Origin: Frisingicoccus sp009929615
GTDB lineage: Bacteria > Bacillota > Clostridia > Lachnospirales > Lachnospiraceae
Direction: 5' to 3'
Assembly: GCA_028692275.1 (NCBI GenBank)
Contig: JAQUXR010000007.1
Location: 31,228 to 95,227 of the forward strand
DNA: 64,000 nucleotides
Of the stretch, positions 9,051-16,398 are shown piece by piece (positions within the stretch are counted from its first letter, which is position 1; each line of letters begins with the position of its first letter). The notes beneath the pieces were generated by a model. It ran no database searches, was not told the origin of the DNA, and was given only the letters and a program-made list of their open reading frames with translations. The position numbers were made by a program, and so were the translations under genes.

Positions 9051-9059
9051 TGGTATACT
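9051..9059 (+). promoter_or_regulatory. glgB promoter, extended -10
   Basis: TGgTATACT is an extended -10 element; the -35 position (TAGAAA) is poor, which is usual for extended -10 promoters. The glgB start follows 61 bases downstream. Confidence 0.55.
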
Positions 9060-9120
9060 GTTTATAAAATAATAATGTGTATCGCTGATGGGGATATACA
9101 ATTAACAGGAGGGGCAGGCC

Positions 9121-11382
9121 ATGGAAGACAAATTATTTAAGTATATGCAGTGGCCAGAAATAGAAGCAATTATCTATTCGGAACATGACCGACCGAAGCA
9201 GGTTCTTGGACCACATAAGGTCCCTGATGGGGTTGTTGTTCAGGCTTATTTTCCAGATGCCGAGAGCTGTGCGTTGCTCGTCAAAGGAAGGGAACCGATG
9301 GTGATGACAGAAGTTGACAAGAATTATTTTGCGGTTCTTCTGCCGGATAAGGATATTCCAAAGTACAGTTATCAGGTGACATATGGGGAAGGCAATGTGG
9401 TAAGCTGCCGCGATACCTATGCTTTTCCGGCAACGATTCAGATTGAGGACATTAAGAAGTTTCAGGCTGGTATTCATTATGAAATTTATAAAGTATTAGG
9501 GGCTCATCCGATGTCTGTTCAAGGCGTTAAAGGCGTTCGTTTCGCTGTCTGGGCACCAGATGCAGTACGTGTTAGTGTTGTTGGTGACTTTAATCAGTGG
9601 GATGGACGGCGTCATCCGATGCAGCGTCGGGATGGGGACATTCATGAACTTTTTATTCCCGGGTTAAAAGAAGGGGATATATATAAATACGAAGTGAAGA
9701 TTAAAGGTGATACGGTCGTTTTGAAATCAGACCCTTATGGTACATTGATGCAGAAACGTCCGGATAATGCCTCTGTTGTATACGATATTCAAAAGAAACA
9801 CTCATGGGAAGATTCAGCGTGGCTTTCCAAGAGAAAGAAAACAGCGGGTAAGGAAAAACCGGAATTTGCTTACGAACTTCATTTAGCTGGCTTTATGCGT
9901 CCGGAGCCACTGGTAGTGACAGATGAGGCAGGGAATGAGGAAACTGCTCCCGAAGCCGGTTTTTATAATTATAGAGAACTGGCCCACCGGATTGCGGATT
10001 ATGTTAAAGATATGGGTTATACCCATGTTGAACTCATGCCGGTTATGGAGCATCCTCTGGATGAATCCTGGGGATATCAGGTAACAGGCTATTATGCACC
10101 GACATCCCGTTATGGAACGCCGGAAGATTTTATGTATTTTGTGGATTATCTTCACCAACAGGATATAGGTGTTATTTTGGATTGGGTGCCGGCACATTTT
10201 CCGAGAGATATCAATGGACTGGCCAGATTTGATGGCATACCGCTTTATGAGCATCCAGACCCAAAGCGGGGCGAGCATCCTCACTGGGGCACTTTGATTT
10301 TCAATTATGGACGGAAAGAAGTCAGCAATTTCCTTATTGCGAATGCTATGTACTGGGTGGAACAGTATCATATTGATGGTCTTCGAATGGATGCGGTTGC
10401 GTCCATGCTTTACCTGGATTATGGACGTCACGAAGGTGAATGGATTCCGAATATGTATGGCGGAAGGGAACATCTTGAAGCTATAGAATTCCTTAAGCAT
10501 TTGAATTCCATGATGAAAAAGCGAAATCCGGATATTCAGATGATTGCGGAAGAATCGACGGCCTGGCCGATGGTTACAGGGGCTGTAGAAGATGATGGCC
10601 TGGGGTTTGATTTGAAATGGAATATGGGATGGATGAATGATTTTCTTGGTTACATGTCTCTAGACCCGCTATTCCGTAAAGGCTCTTATGGTCAGCTTTT
10701 GTTCAGTATGGTCTATGCTTACAGCGAAAAATTTGTTTTGGTTCTTTCTCATGATGAGGTAGTTCATGGAAAAGGTTCCATGATACAGAAGATGCCGGGA
10801 GAATACGAAGATAAGTTTGCAAATCTCCGCGTGGCTTATGGATTTATGGCCTGTCATCCTGGAAAGAAACTTATTTTCATGGGACAGGATTATGCTCAGT
10901 TTACAGAATTTGATGAAGGAAAGGGCCTTGAATGGTCCATGCTTGATTATGATATGCACCGAAAGATGCAGGATTATATGAGAGATTTGATTCACCTTTA
11001 TAAGGAATATCCGGCTTTGTATGCCATGGATGATGAGCCTGAAGGCTTTGAATGGATAAATAATATTTCTGCAGATGAGAGTATTGTGGTATTTACAAGA
11101 AATACAAAGAAAAAGGACGAAACCTTATTTATCGTCTGCAATTTTGTCCCGGTGGTACGAACAAATTATAAGATTGGTGTGCCTTTCAGAGGAAAATACA
11201 AAGAAATATTTAACAGTGACCAGATAAAATATGGTGGTGAAGGAAATGTAAATCCGCGATTGAAACAATCAAAAGCGGAAGAGTGTGATGGCAAAGACGA
11301 TTCCATTCGAATCACAGTGCCACCGCTGGGAATCAGCATTTTCAAATGTACACCGCTGGCACCGGCAAAGAAAAAGAAATAG
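9121..11382 (+). CDS. glgB: 1,4-alpha-glucan branching enzyme
   Basis: GlgB cuts alpha-1,4 glucan chains and rejoins them as alpha-1,6 branches in glycogen. The 753 residues contain two N-terminal beta-sandwich (CBM48-like) modules, the second with ALGAHP-like VLGAHPM and FAVWAPDAVRVSVVGDFNQWDG at about residues 125-163, then a GH13 catalytic barrel. Active-site motifs are DWVPAHFP, DGLRMDAVAS (nucleophile Asp), IAEESTAW (acid/base Glu) and LSHDEVVHGKGSM. A C-terminal all-beta domain follows, ending in a lysine-rich tail. Start: AGGAGGGG at 9108. No other glycogen genes lie here, so it is a single-gene unit with its own promoter and a shared terminator. Confidence 0.96.
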   Translation: MEDKLFKYMQWPEIEAIIYSEHDRPKQVLGPHKVPDGVVVQAYFPDAESCALLVKGREPMVMTEVDKNYFAVLLPDKDIPKYSYQVTYGEGNVVSCRDTYAFPATIQIEDIKKFQAGIHYEIYKVLGAHPMSVQGVKGVRFAVWAPDAVRVSVVGDFNQWDGRRHPMQRRDGDIHELFIPGLKEGDIYKYEVKIKGDTVVLKSDPYGTLMQKRPDNASVVYDIQKKHSWEDSAWLSKRKKTAGKEKPEFAYELHLAGFMRPEPLVVTDEAGNEETAPEAGFYNYRELAHRIADYVKDMGYTHVELMPVMEHPLDESWGYQVTGYYAPTSRYGTPEDFMYFVDYLHQQDIGVILDWVPAHFPRDINGLARFDGIPLYEHPDPKRGEHPHWGTLIFNYGRKEVSNFLIANAMYWVEQYHIDGLRMDAVASMLYLDYGRHEGEWIPNMYGGREHLEAIEFLKHLNSMMKKRNPDIQMIAEESTAWPMVTGAVEDDGLGFDLKWNMGWMNDFLGYMSLDPLFRKGSYGQLLFSMVYAYSEKFVLVLSHDEVVHGKGSMIQKMPGEYEDKFANLRVAYGFMACHPGKKLIFMGQDYAQFTEFDEGKGLEWSMLDYDMHRKMQDYMRDLIHLYKEYPALYAMDDEPEGFEWINNISADESIVVFTRNTKKKDETLFIVCNFVPVVRTNYKIGVPFRGKYKEIFNSDQIKYGGEGNVNPRLKQSKAEECDGKDDSIRITVPPLGISIFKCTPLAPAKKKK

Positions 11383-11386
11383 CAAA

Positions 11387-11426
11387 GTGGGATAGAATCC
11401 GTAAAAGATTCTATCCCACCTTTTTT
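11387..11426. terminator. shared terminator between convergent glgB and thiH
   Basis: GTGGGATAGAATC / GATTCTATCCCAC, 13 bp, 7-base loop, followed by CTTTTTT on the plus strand. The minus-strand copy follows thiH directly; the thiH stop codon overlaps the T run. Confidence 0.85.
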
Positions 11427-12579
11427 ATACCCACAAATAGTCTGTGTAGACCGGCTGAAGGCCATGATTTAAAATAGCTTCATGAACCTCGGAAACACTG
11501 CGGGGATCTGAAATTTCAAACTGTTCATCCCCTTTGGCCTCTTCTTCATGTCCTCCGACACCAACACTGACACCTGCTGAAATTTTTGTAGCTGCCATAC
11601 CGATGACATTATCACGGAAACCGGCCCTCTCGCGGGTTGAAATAGTAATTCCGGCAAAAGGCATAAATAAACGATAGGCAAGCATGACCTGAAGAAGCTG
11701 GGGCTCATGGACATCGTTTGGATTGTTGTCGGCATTATTCACGTAAGGACGGAGCCGCGGTGTAGAAAAAGATATTTCTGCATGAGGGTATTTTTGCTGG
11801 ATATAATAGGCGTGCATACCGGAAGCAAAAGCATCCTTTCGAAAATCGTCCAGTCCCAGAAGTGCACCAAAGGAAACACCCCGCATACCCCCCATTAAAG
11901 CCCGTTCCTGGGCATTAAATCGATACGGATAGACTCTCTTTGGGCCACTGAGATGCATTTCCTCATATTTTACCGGATTATAGGTTTCCTGGTAGACACT
12001 GACGAAGTCGGCACCACATTCATGGAGATAGTGGTATTCATCTGAGTTCAGGGGATAAATTTCAATACCAATTGTAGAAAAATATTTTCGTGCAATTTTC
12101 AAGGATTCACCGATGTATTCTACGTCAGACATGTGACGGGATTCTCCTGTAAGAATAAGAATTTCTTTCAGGCCGGTTTTTGCAATAACAGAAAGTTCAT
12201 GGTCGATTTCTTCATAAGTTAATTTTGCACGGTGAATTTTGTTTTTACAATTGAAACCACAATAAACACAGTGGTTTTCACAATAATTTGCAATGTAGAG
12301 AGGTGTAAACATACAGACGGAACTCCCAAAGTGATTGCGGGTTTCAATCTTCGCTTTGCGGGCCATATCCTCAAGGAAAGGAAAGGCGGCAGGCGAGAGA
12401 AGTGCTGCAAAATCATCCGGAGAGAGGACATCTTTATTTAAAGCATTTTGAACCTGAGCTGCAGTATAGCGGCTGTAGGCATAATTCGAGACGCTTTTCA
12501 GGACTTTATCCATGACCTCTGAGTCGATAGCTTCCATAAAATCCAGGTATTTCATAGGGTCTTGAGCAACAATTTTCAT
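11425..12579 (-). CDS. thiH: 2-iminoacetate synthase (radical SAM)
   Basis: ThiH cleaves tyrosine to dehydroglycine (2-iminoacetate) and p-cresol, supplying the glycine-derived part of the thiamine thiazole in anaerobes. The 384-residue product has the radical SAM triad in CENHCVYCGFNC near residue 100, followed by the family stretch ILILTGESRH and the GGMRGVSFGALLGL and STPRLRPYVNN motifs. The ribosome binding site GGAGGA overlaps the thiG stop codon, so translation is coupled. Anaerobic ThiH rather than oxygen-dependent ThiO fits the likely lifestyle. Confidence 0.95.
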   Translation of the reverse strand: MKIVAQDPMKYLDFMEAIDSEVMDKVLKSVSNYAYSRYTAAQVQNALNKDVLSPDDFAALLSPAAFPFLEDMARKAKIETRNHFGSSVCMFTPLYIANYCENHCVYCGFNCKNKIHRAKLTYEEIDHELSVIAKTGLKEILILTGESRHMSDVEYIGESLKIARKYFSTIGIEIYPLNSDEYHYLHECGADFVSVYQETYNPVKYEEMHLSGPKRVYPYRFNAQERALMGGMRGVSFGALLGLDDFRKDAFASGMHAYYIQQKYPHAEISFSTPRLRPYVNNADNNPNDVHEPQLLQVMLAYRLFMPFAGITISTRERAGFRDNVIGMAATKISAGVSVGVGGHEEEAKGDEQFEISDPRSVSEVHEAILNHGLQPVYTDYLWV

Positions 12580-12591
12580 GACTTTATCCTC

Positions 12592-13359
12592 CTAGTTTTC
12601 AAGAAATCCAGTCAGAGGGCTGGAAGCTTCACCACGGTATTCAAGAACACGTCCGGGGCCGGCAAGGTAAGCAAGACGTCCGGCTTCAATAGCAAGTTTG
12701 AAAGCTTTTGCCATTGCAGCAACATCTCCGGCAGTAGCAACAGCGGTGTTTGCCATAACAGCGTCAACACCTAATTCCATCGCCTCGCAGGCCTGAGATG
12801 GACGACCGATGCCTGCATCTACAATTACAGGAAGATCAATTTCCTCAACGATCATTTTCACAAAGTCCCGGGTGCACAAACCTTTGTTACTGCCAATTGG
12901 AGCACCTAAAGGCATAATGGCAGCAGCACCGGCATTCATTAAGGAGCGGGCGGCTACTAAATCAGGCATCATATACGGCATAACAACAAAACCTTCTTTC
13001 GCTAAAATTTCTGTAGCCTTAATGGTTTCGTAATTGTCAGGCATAAGGTATTTTGATTCGTGAACAACTTCGATTTTGACAAAGTCACCACAACCCAGTT
13101 CTCTGGAAAGACGGGCAATCCGGACAGCTTCTTCAGCGGTTCTTGCTCCGGAAGTGTTTGGAAGCAGGGTGATGCCTTCGGGCATATAGTCGAGAATATT
13201 CTCTTTACCACCGGCATTGGCACGGCGCAGAGCCAGAGTTGCCATTTCAACACCTCCGTTTTCGATAACCGCCTGAGTCATTTCCAAAGAAAATTTTCCC
13301 GAACCTAAAATAAAACGGGAATTAAATTCATGTCCTCCAATAATCAATGTATCTTTCAT
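12592..13359 (-). CDS. thiG: thiazole synthase
   Basis: ThiG joins deoxyxylulose-5-phosphate, dehydroglycine and sulfur from ThiS-thiocarboxylate into the thiazole phosphate. At 255 residues it is of family length, a TIM barrel with the Schiff-base lysine probably in DFVKIEVV, and phosphate-binding glycine motifs PLGAPIGSNKGL and VDAGIGRPSQA. RBS AGGAGG 8 bases before the ATG. It lies between thiF (20 bases upstream) and thiH (12 bases downstream). Confidence 0.96.
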   Translation of the reverse strand: MKDTLIIGGHEFNSRFILGSGKFSLEMTQAVIENGGVEMATLALRRANAGGKENILDYMPEGITLLPNTSGARTAEEAVRIARLSRELGCGDFVKIEVVHESKYLMPDNYETIKATEILAKEGFVVMPYMMPDLVAARSLMNAGAAAIMPLGAPIGSNKGLCTRDFVKMIVEEIDLPVIVDAGIGRPSQACEAMELGVDAVMANTAVATAGDVAAMAKAFKLAIEAGRLAYLAGPGRVLEYRGEASSPLTGFLEN

Positions 13360-13379
13360 TATATAATCCTCCTAAAAAA

Positions 13380-14009
13380 TTAAACTTCTTCGATTCCAAG
13401 TAATAACCGAAGTGCCATATTGGCTTCATGAGCTGCACAAATCTGAACCCGCGGAGCCATGAGAGATATTCCGGATTCTATTCCGGAAGTTTTGTCACCG
13501 CATAAATAAAGGCGACTCATAACTTTTTCAGTACGTATAGTATTGGAACTGCCATAGCCAGCCATGCCGGAGCCTGATAAAACAGTCAACTGTGGATTTT
13601 GAAGGAGCAGTGTGTTGATAAGCATTGCTTTGTTTTCAGCTTTATCAAAAGCCTCGCATACTAAATCACAGCCGGAAAAAATGTCAGAAGCATTATCTTC
13701 CGTAATATATGTATCTATGGTATCCAGATGGATAAAAGGGTTTGCCTGCAGAATCAGAGATTTTAAAGCCTCCGTTTTTTGCAGCCCCAGGTGGGACACC
13801 ATGTAATGCTGACGGTTCAAATTGCTGGGCTCTACTTTATCAAAATCAACAAGCAGGAGATGGCCGACACCACTGCGGGCCAGCATCATGGCAATATTGG
13901 AACCCAGGCCGCCAAGACCGGCAATTCCGACATAGGCCCTTGAGAGTGTCTCAAAAACCCGCTGTCCGTGACGCTCGATGAGCATGGCATCATAATCATG
14001 CTTTGTCAT
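13380..14009 (-). CDS. thiF: ThiS adenylyltransferase, short form
   Basis: ThiF adenylates the C-terminal glycine of ThiS so it can receive sulfur. I start it at 14009 (MTKHDYDAM): the frame is open further upstream but only this ATG has a ribosome binding site, one formed by the last codons of thiS. The 209-residue product is the short thiF form found in Clostridia and related anaerobes: an E1-like Rossmann fold with IAGLGGLGSNIAMMLARSG and the NRQHY motif after the acidic DFDKVEPSN. The CxxC zinc pairs of E. coli ThiF are not seen. Second gene of thiSFGH. Confidence 0.92.
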   Translation of the reverse strand: MTKHDYDAMLIERHGQRVFETLSRAYVGIAGLGGLGSNIAMMLARSGVGHLLLVDFDKVEPSNLNRQHYMVSHLGLQKTEALKSLILQANPFIHLDTIDTYITEDNASDIFSGCDLVCEAFDKAENKAMLINTLLLQNPQLTVLSGSGMAGYGSSNTIRTEKVMSRLYLCGDKTSGIESGISLMAPRVQICAAHEANMALRLLLGIEEV

Positions 14010-14010
14010 A

Positions 14011-14205
14011 TCAGCCACCTCCGACAAAATGTACAATTTCAAGGGTATCCGCATCGCTGAGCATTACTGTAGGATAGGAACCGGATGGAACTATTTCGCC
14101 ATTGCGTTCAACGGCAACACGCCCGGTGCTGTAACCATGGGTATCAAGGAACTCCCTTAAGGATACCGGATGTTCAAGACGAAGGGCTTCACCATTAACT
14201 TTCAT
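14011..14205 (-). CDS. thiS: sulfur carrier protein ThiS
   Basis: A 64-residue ubiquitin-fold sulfur carrier. Its C-terminus is VGGG; the terminal glycine is adenylated by ThiF and converted to a thiocarboxylate that feeds ThiG. I choose ATG 14205 with AAAGGAGTG 6 bases upstream; an in-frame TTG 18 bases earlier overlaps that site and is unlikely. The glycine codons GGA GGT GGC also form the thiF ribosome binding site, and one base separates the two genes. First gene of the thiSFGH group. I see no TPP riboswitch in the 129 bases between it and argH. Confidence 0.94.
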   Translation of the reverse strand: MKVNGEALRLEHPVSLREFLDTHGYSTGRVAVERNGEIVPSGSYPTVMLSDADTLEIVHFVGGG

Positions 14206-14239
14206 GGAATTCACTCCTTTCAAAAGCTTTTAAACGCAC

Positions 14240-14273
14240 AAAAAGGGATACACCCGTGGTGGTGTACCCCTTT
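14240..14273 (-). terminator. argH terminator, between argH and thiS
   Basis: On the minus strand a 13-base stem AAAGGGGTACACC / GGTGTATCCCTTT (one G-U pair) with a 6-base loop, ending in a short T run. The asymmetric G-U pair indicates it folds in minus-strand RNA. The thi genes start 35 bases beyond it, leaving little room for a promoter, so thi expression may depend on read-through. Confidence 0.75.
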
Positions 14274-14334
14274 TATAAAGCGTTCTATTGCTAAATAAAC
14301 TTAACAAACAATATTAACTTCATGTATCAAAATA

Positions 14335-15726
14335 TCACAGGACAGGTGTCTTGTCAAGATATTCTCGTTCAATAGAGATAACATTCTTCATGGCCTCGAT
14401 TCCCGGTGCACCAATAGTATTACGCATGTTGACACAGGTTTCAAGGGAAATGGCTTCAAAAATATCTTTGTCAAATACAGGACTGATAGCCTTGTATTCG
14501 TCTAATGTCAATTCATCTAAGGCCTTATTCTTCTCAATACCATAGAGAACAAGCTGTCCGATAATTCCATGGGCATCCCGGAAAGGAACACCGTGCTTTA
14601 CAAGATAGTCAGCAGCATCAGTGGCATTTGTAAAACCACCCATGGCACTTTTTGCCATAGCTGCTTTATTCACTTTCATTGTCTTAATCATGCCGGTGAA
14701 GAGCTTGATGCATCCTTTGGCGGTATCAATAGCATCAAAAGTTAATTCTTTATCTTCCTGCATGTCTTTATTATAAGCGAGAGGAAGACCTTTCATCGTT
14801 GTGAGAATAGAGAAGAGGGCACCGTAAACCCGTCCTGTTTTTCCACGGACAAGTTCTGCAATATCCGGATTCTTCTTCTGAGGCATAATACTGCTTCCGG
14901 TTGAATAAGCATCATCCAATTCAATAAACTGATATTCATTGGTATTCCAGATGATAATTTCTTCGGAAAAGCGGCTCAGATGCATCATAACAGTTGAAAG
15001 GGCGCTGAGGAGTTCAATAACATAGTCTCTGTCGGAGACGGAATCCATACTGTTAAGTGTTGGACCGTCAAAATCTAACAGGGAAGCCGTGTATTCACGA
15101 TCCAGTGGATATGTTGTTCCTGCTAAGGCACCGGCACCGAGAGGGCAGGTGTTCATACGATGATAGATATCGTAGAGACGGCTGCGGTCACGTTTAAACA
15201 TTTCAAAATAAGCACCAAAATGATGAGCCAGTGTCAGTGGCTGGGCTTTCTGAAGATGTGTAAAGCCGGGCATAAAAGTATCTGTATGCTGGGTCATAAT
15301 CGTCAGAATTTCTTCAAGGAGATCTTTTAAAAGAACATCACATTCTTTGATTTCATCTCGGGTGTATAATTTCATATCGAGAGCAACCTGGTCATTACGG
15401 CTACGGCCGGTATGAAGTTTTTTGCCGGTTTCACCGGTGCGTTCAATGAGAGTGGCTTCCACAAAACTGTGAATATCCTCATAACTGCCGGGAATCTCCA
15501 GTGTTCCGTCGGTCAATTCTTTCTTAATATCGGTCAGGGCAGCAACAATGGTATCCCGTTCGCTGTCTGTTAAAATCTTTTGTTTAGCGAGCATAGTCAC
15601 ATGGGCAATGCTGCCGTCAATATCCTGTTTATAAAATTTCTGATCAAAAGAAATGGATGCATTGAAATTATGCACCAGTTGATCTGTTTCTTTTGTAAAG
15701 CGTCCGCCCCATAATTTTAATTCCAT
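14335..15726 (-). CDS. argH: argininosuccinate lyase
   Basis: ArgH splits argininosuccinate to arginine and fumarate, the last step of arginine synthesis. The 463-residue protein has the fumarase/aspartase superfamily signature GSSIMPQKKNPD with the catalytic serine, and the family N-terminus KLWGGRF. It stands alone without argG. The ribosome binding site is weak (AAAGAAGTGA). A good promoter lies 42-72 bases upstream, back to back with that of rpsO. Confidence 0.97.
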   Translation of the reverse strand: MELKLWGGRFTKETDQLVHNFNASISFDQKFYKQDIDGSIAHVTMLAKQKILTDSERDTIVAALTDIKKELTDGTLEIPGSYEDIHSFVEATLIERTGETGKKLHTGRSRNDQVALDMKLYTRDEIKECDVLLKDLLEEILTIMTQHTDTFMPGFTHLQKAQPLTLAHHFGAYFEMFKRDRSRLYDIYHRMNTCPLGAGALAGTTYPLDREYTASLLDFDGPTLNSMDSVSDRDYVIELLSALSTVMMHLSRFSEEIIIWNTNEYQFIELDDAYSTGSSIMPQKKNPDIAELVRGKTGRVYGALFSILTTMKGLPLAYNKDMQEDKELTFDAIDTAKGCIKLFTGMIKTMKVNKAAMAKSAMGGFTNATDAADYLVKHGVPFRDAHGIIGQLVLYGIEKNKALDELTLDEYKAISPVFDKDIFEAISLETCVNMRNTIGAPGIEAMKNVISIEREYLDKTPVL

Positions 15727-15767
15727 AGTAAATTCACTTCTTTCTCTATATAATGTATGTCTTCACA

Positions 15768-15798
15768 ATATTAGCTTATTTTTAATGGAAATGCAAGG
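15768..15798 (-). promoter_or_regulatory. argH promoter
   Basis: Minus strand: TTGCAT (15798-15793), then a spacer of about 17-19 bp and TAATAT (15773-15768). Divergent from the rpsO promoter. No arginine-repressor box was recognised with confidence. Confidence 0.6.
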
Positions 15799-15822
15799 AA
15801 TAATAGGGGAAAATAGTGTCTT

Positions 15823-15851
15823 TACAATAAAATCTGTCTATGCTATAATGA
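15823..15851 (+). promoter_or_regulatory. rpsO promoter
   Basis: TTTACA (15823-15828), 17-bp spacer, TGcTATAAT (extended -10 at 15846-15851). The resulting leader is about 83 bases long and holds a hairpin. Confidence 0.8.
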
Positions 15852-15871
15852 CAAAGTATGAAAAAATAACC

Positions 15872-15915
15872 TATGCTCAGACAGGGAAACTCCAGCCCAC
15901 TCTTAGCATAAGGCA
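15872..15915 (+). promoter_or_regulatory. rpsO leader hairpin, candidate S15 autoregulatory site
   Basis: CCTATGCT (15872-15879) can pair with AGCATAaGG (15907-15915), enclosing a possible GGG/CCC inner stem. Ribosomal protein S15 represses its own mRNA through leader structures in several bacteria; that this one does so is inference from position. Confidence 0.4.
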
Positions 15916-15941
15916 TTTCAAATTTTAGGAGGAATTGTATA

Positions 15942-16208
15942 ATGATTACAACAGAAATGAAAAAAGAGATTATTGCTACTCATGGAAGAACACCGGGAGA
16001 CACAGGTTCACCTGAAGTTCAGATTGCTTTATTGACAGCAAGAATCAGTGATTTAACAGAGCATTTAAAAGTGCACAAAAAAGATCATCATTCCAGACGT
16101 GGTCTGTTAAAAATGGTTGGTCAGAGACGTGGTATGCTTGACTATCTTAAGAAAACAGATATCGAAAGATACAGAGCTATTGTCCAGAAATTAGGTTTAA
16201 GAAAATAA
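15942..16208 (+). CDS. rpsO: 30S ribosomal protein S15
   Basis: S15 binds the central domain of 16S rRNA and is an early small-subunit assembly protein. The 88-residue length and the motifs HGRTPGDTGSPEVQIALLT and KKDHHSRRGLLKMVGQRR are diagnostic. AGGAGG lies 9 bases before the ATG. The rpsO-pnp order is conserved across bacteria. The leader hairpin is a plausible autoregulatory element. Confidence 0.98.
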   Translation: MITTEMKKEIIATHGRTPGDTGSPEVQIALLTARISDLTEHLKVHKKDHHSRRGLLKMVGQRRGMLDYLKKTDIERYRAIVQKLGLRK

Positions 16209-16218
16209 TTTTCAGGTT

Positions 16219-16242
16219 GTGGGATGGAGCTTTCCATCCCAC
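16219..16242 (+). terminator. hairpin after rpsO
   Basis: Perfect 10-base stem GTGGGATGGA / TCCATCCCAC with a GCTT loop. The following bases (TATTTGTG) are a poor T run, so it may be a partial terminator or an RNA 3'-end stabiliser between rpsO and pnp. Confidence 0.6.
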
Positions 16243-16281
16243 TATTTGTGTAAAATGGTTTTCAGGGTGAATATGCTTTCG

Positions 16282-16359
16282 CAGGAATTCTCAACTCGAG
16301 ACCACTGAAAAGAGGATGTCTATGGACGTTCGTTTTTCAGTAGTTTCGATGAGCTCCTG
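16282..16359 (+). promoter_or_regulatory. long structured leader of pnp
   Basis: A 78-base imperfect hairpin. CAGGA (16282) pairs with TCCTG (to 16359), followed inward by CTCA/TGAG, TCGA/TCGA and ACTGAAAA/TTTTCAGT, with a smaller ATGTC/GACGT hairpin at the tip. In E. coli, PNPase controls its own mRNA after RNase III cuts a leader hairpin; a similar role here is inferred from position and shape only. Confidence 0.55.
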
Positions 16360-16398
16360 TGAAAATATAAATATTTTATTTTTATAAGGAGAATGATT

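Noticed and set aside
9883..10500. 205-codon open frame on the minus strand inside glgB
   Set aside because: It lies fully antisense to a well-conserved gene, has no ribosome binding site and no recognisable protein features.
14238..14334. TPP riboswitch upstream of thiS
   Set aside because: The conserved CTGAGA and other TPP-binding motifs are missing; the structure present is a simple terminator hairpin.
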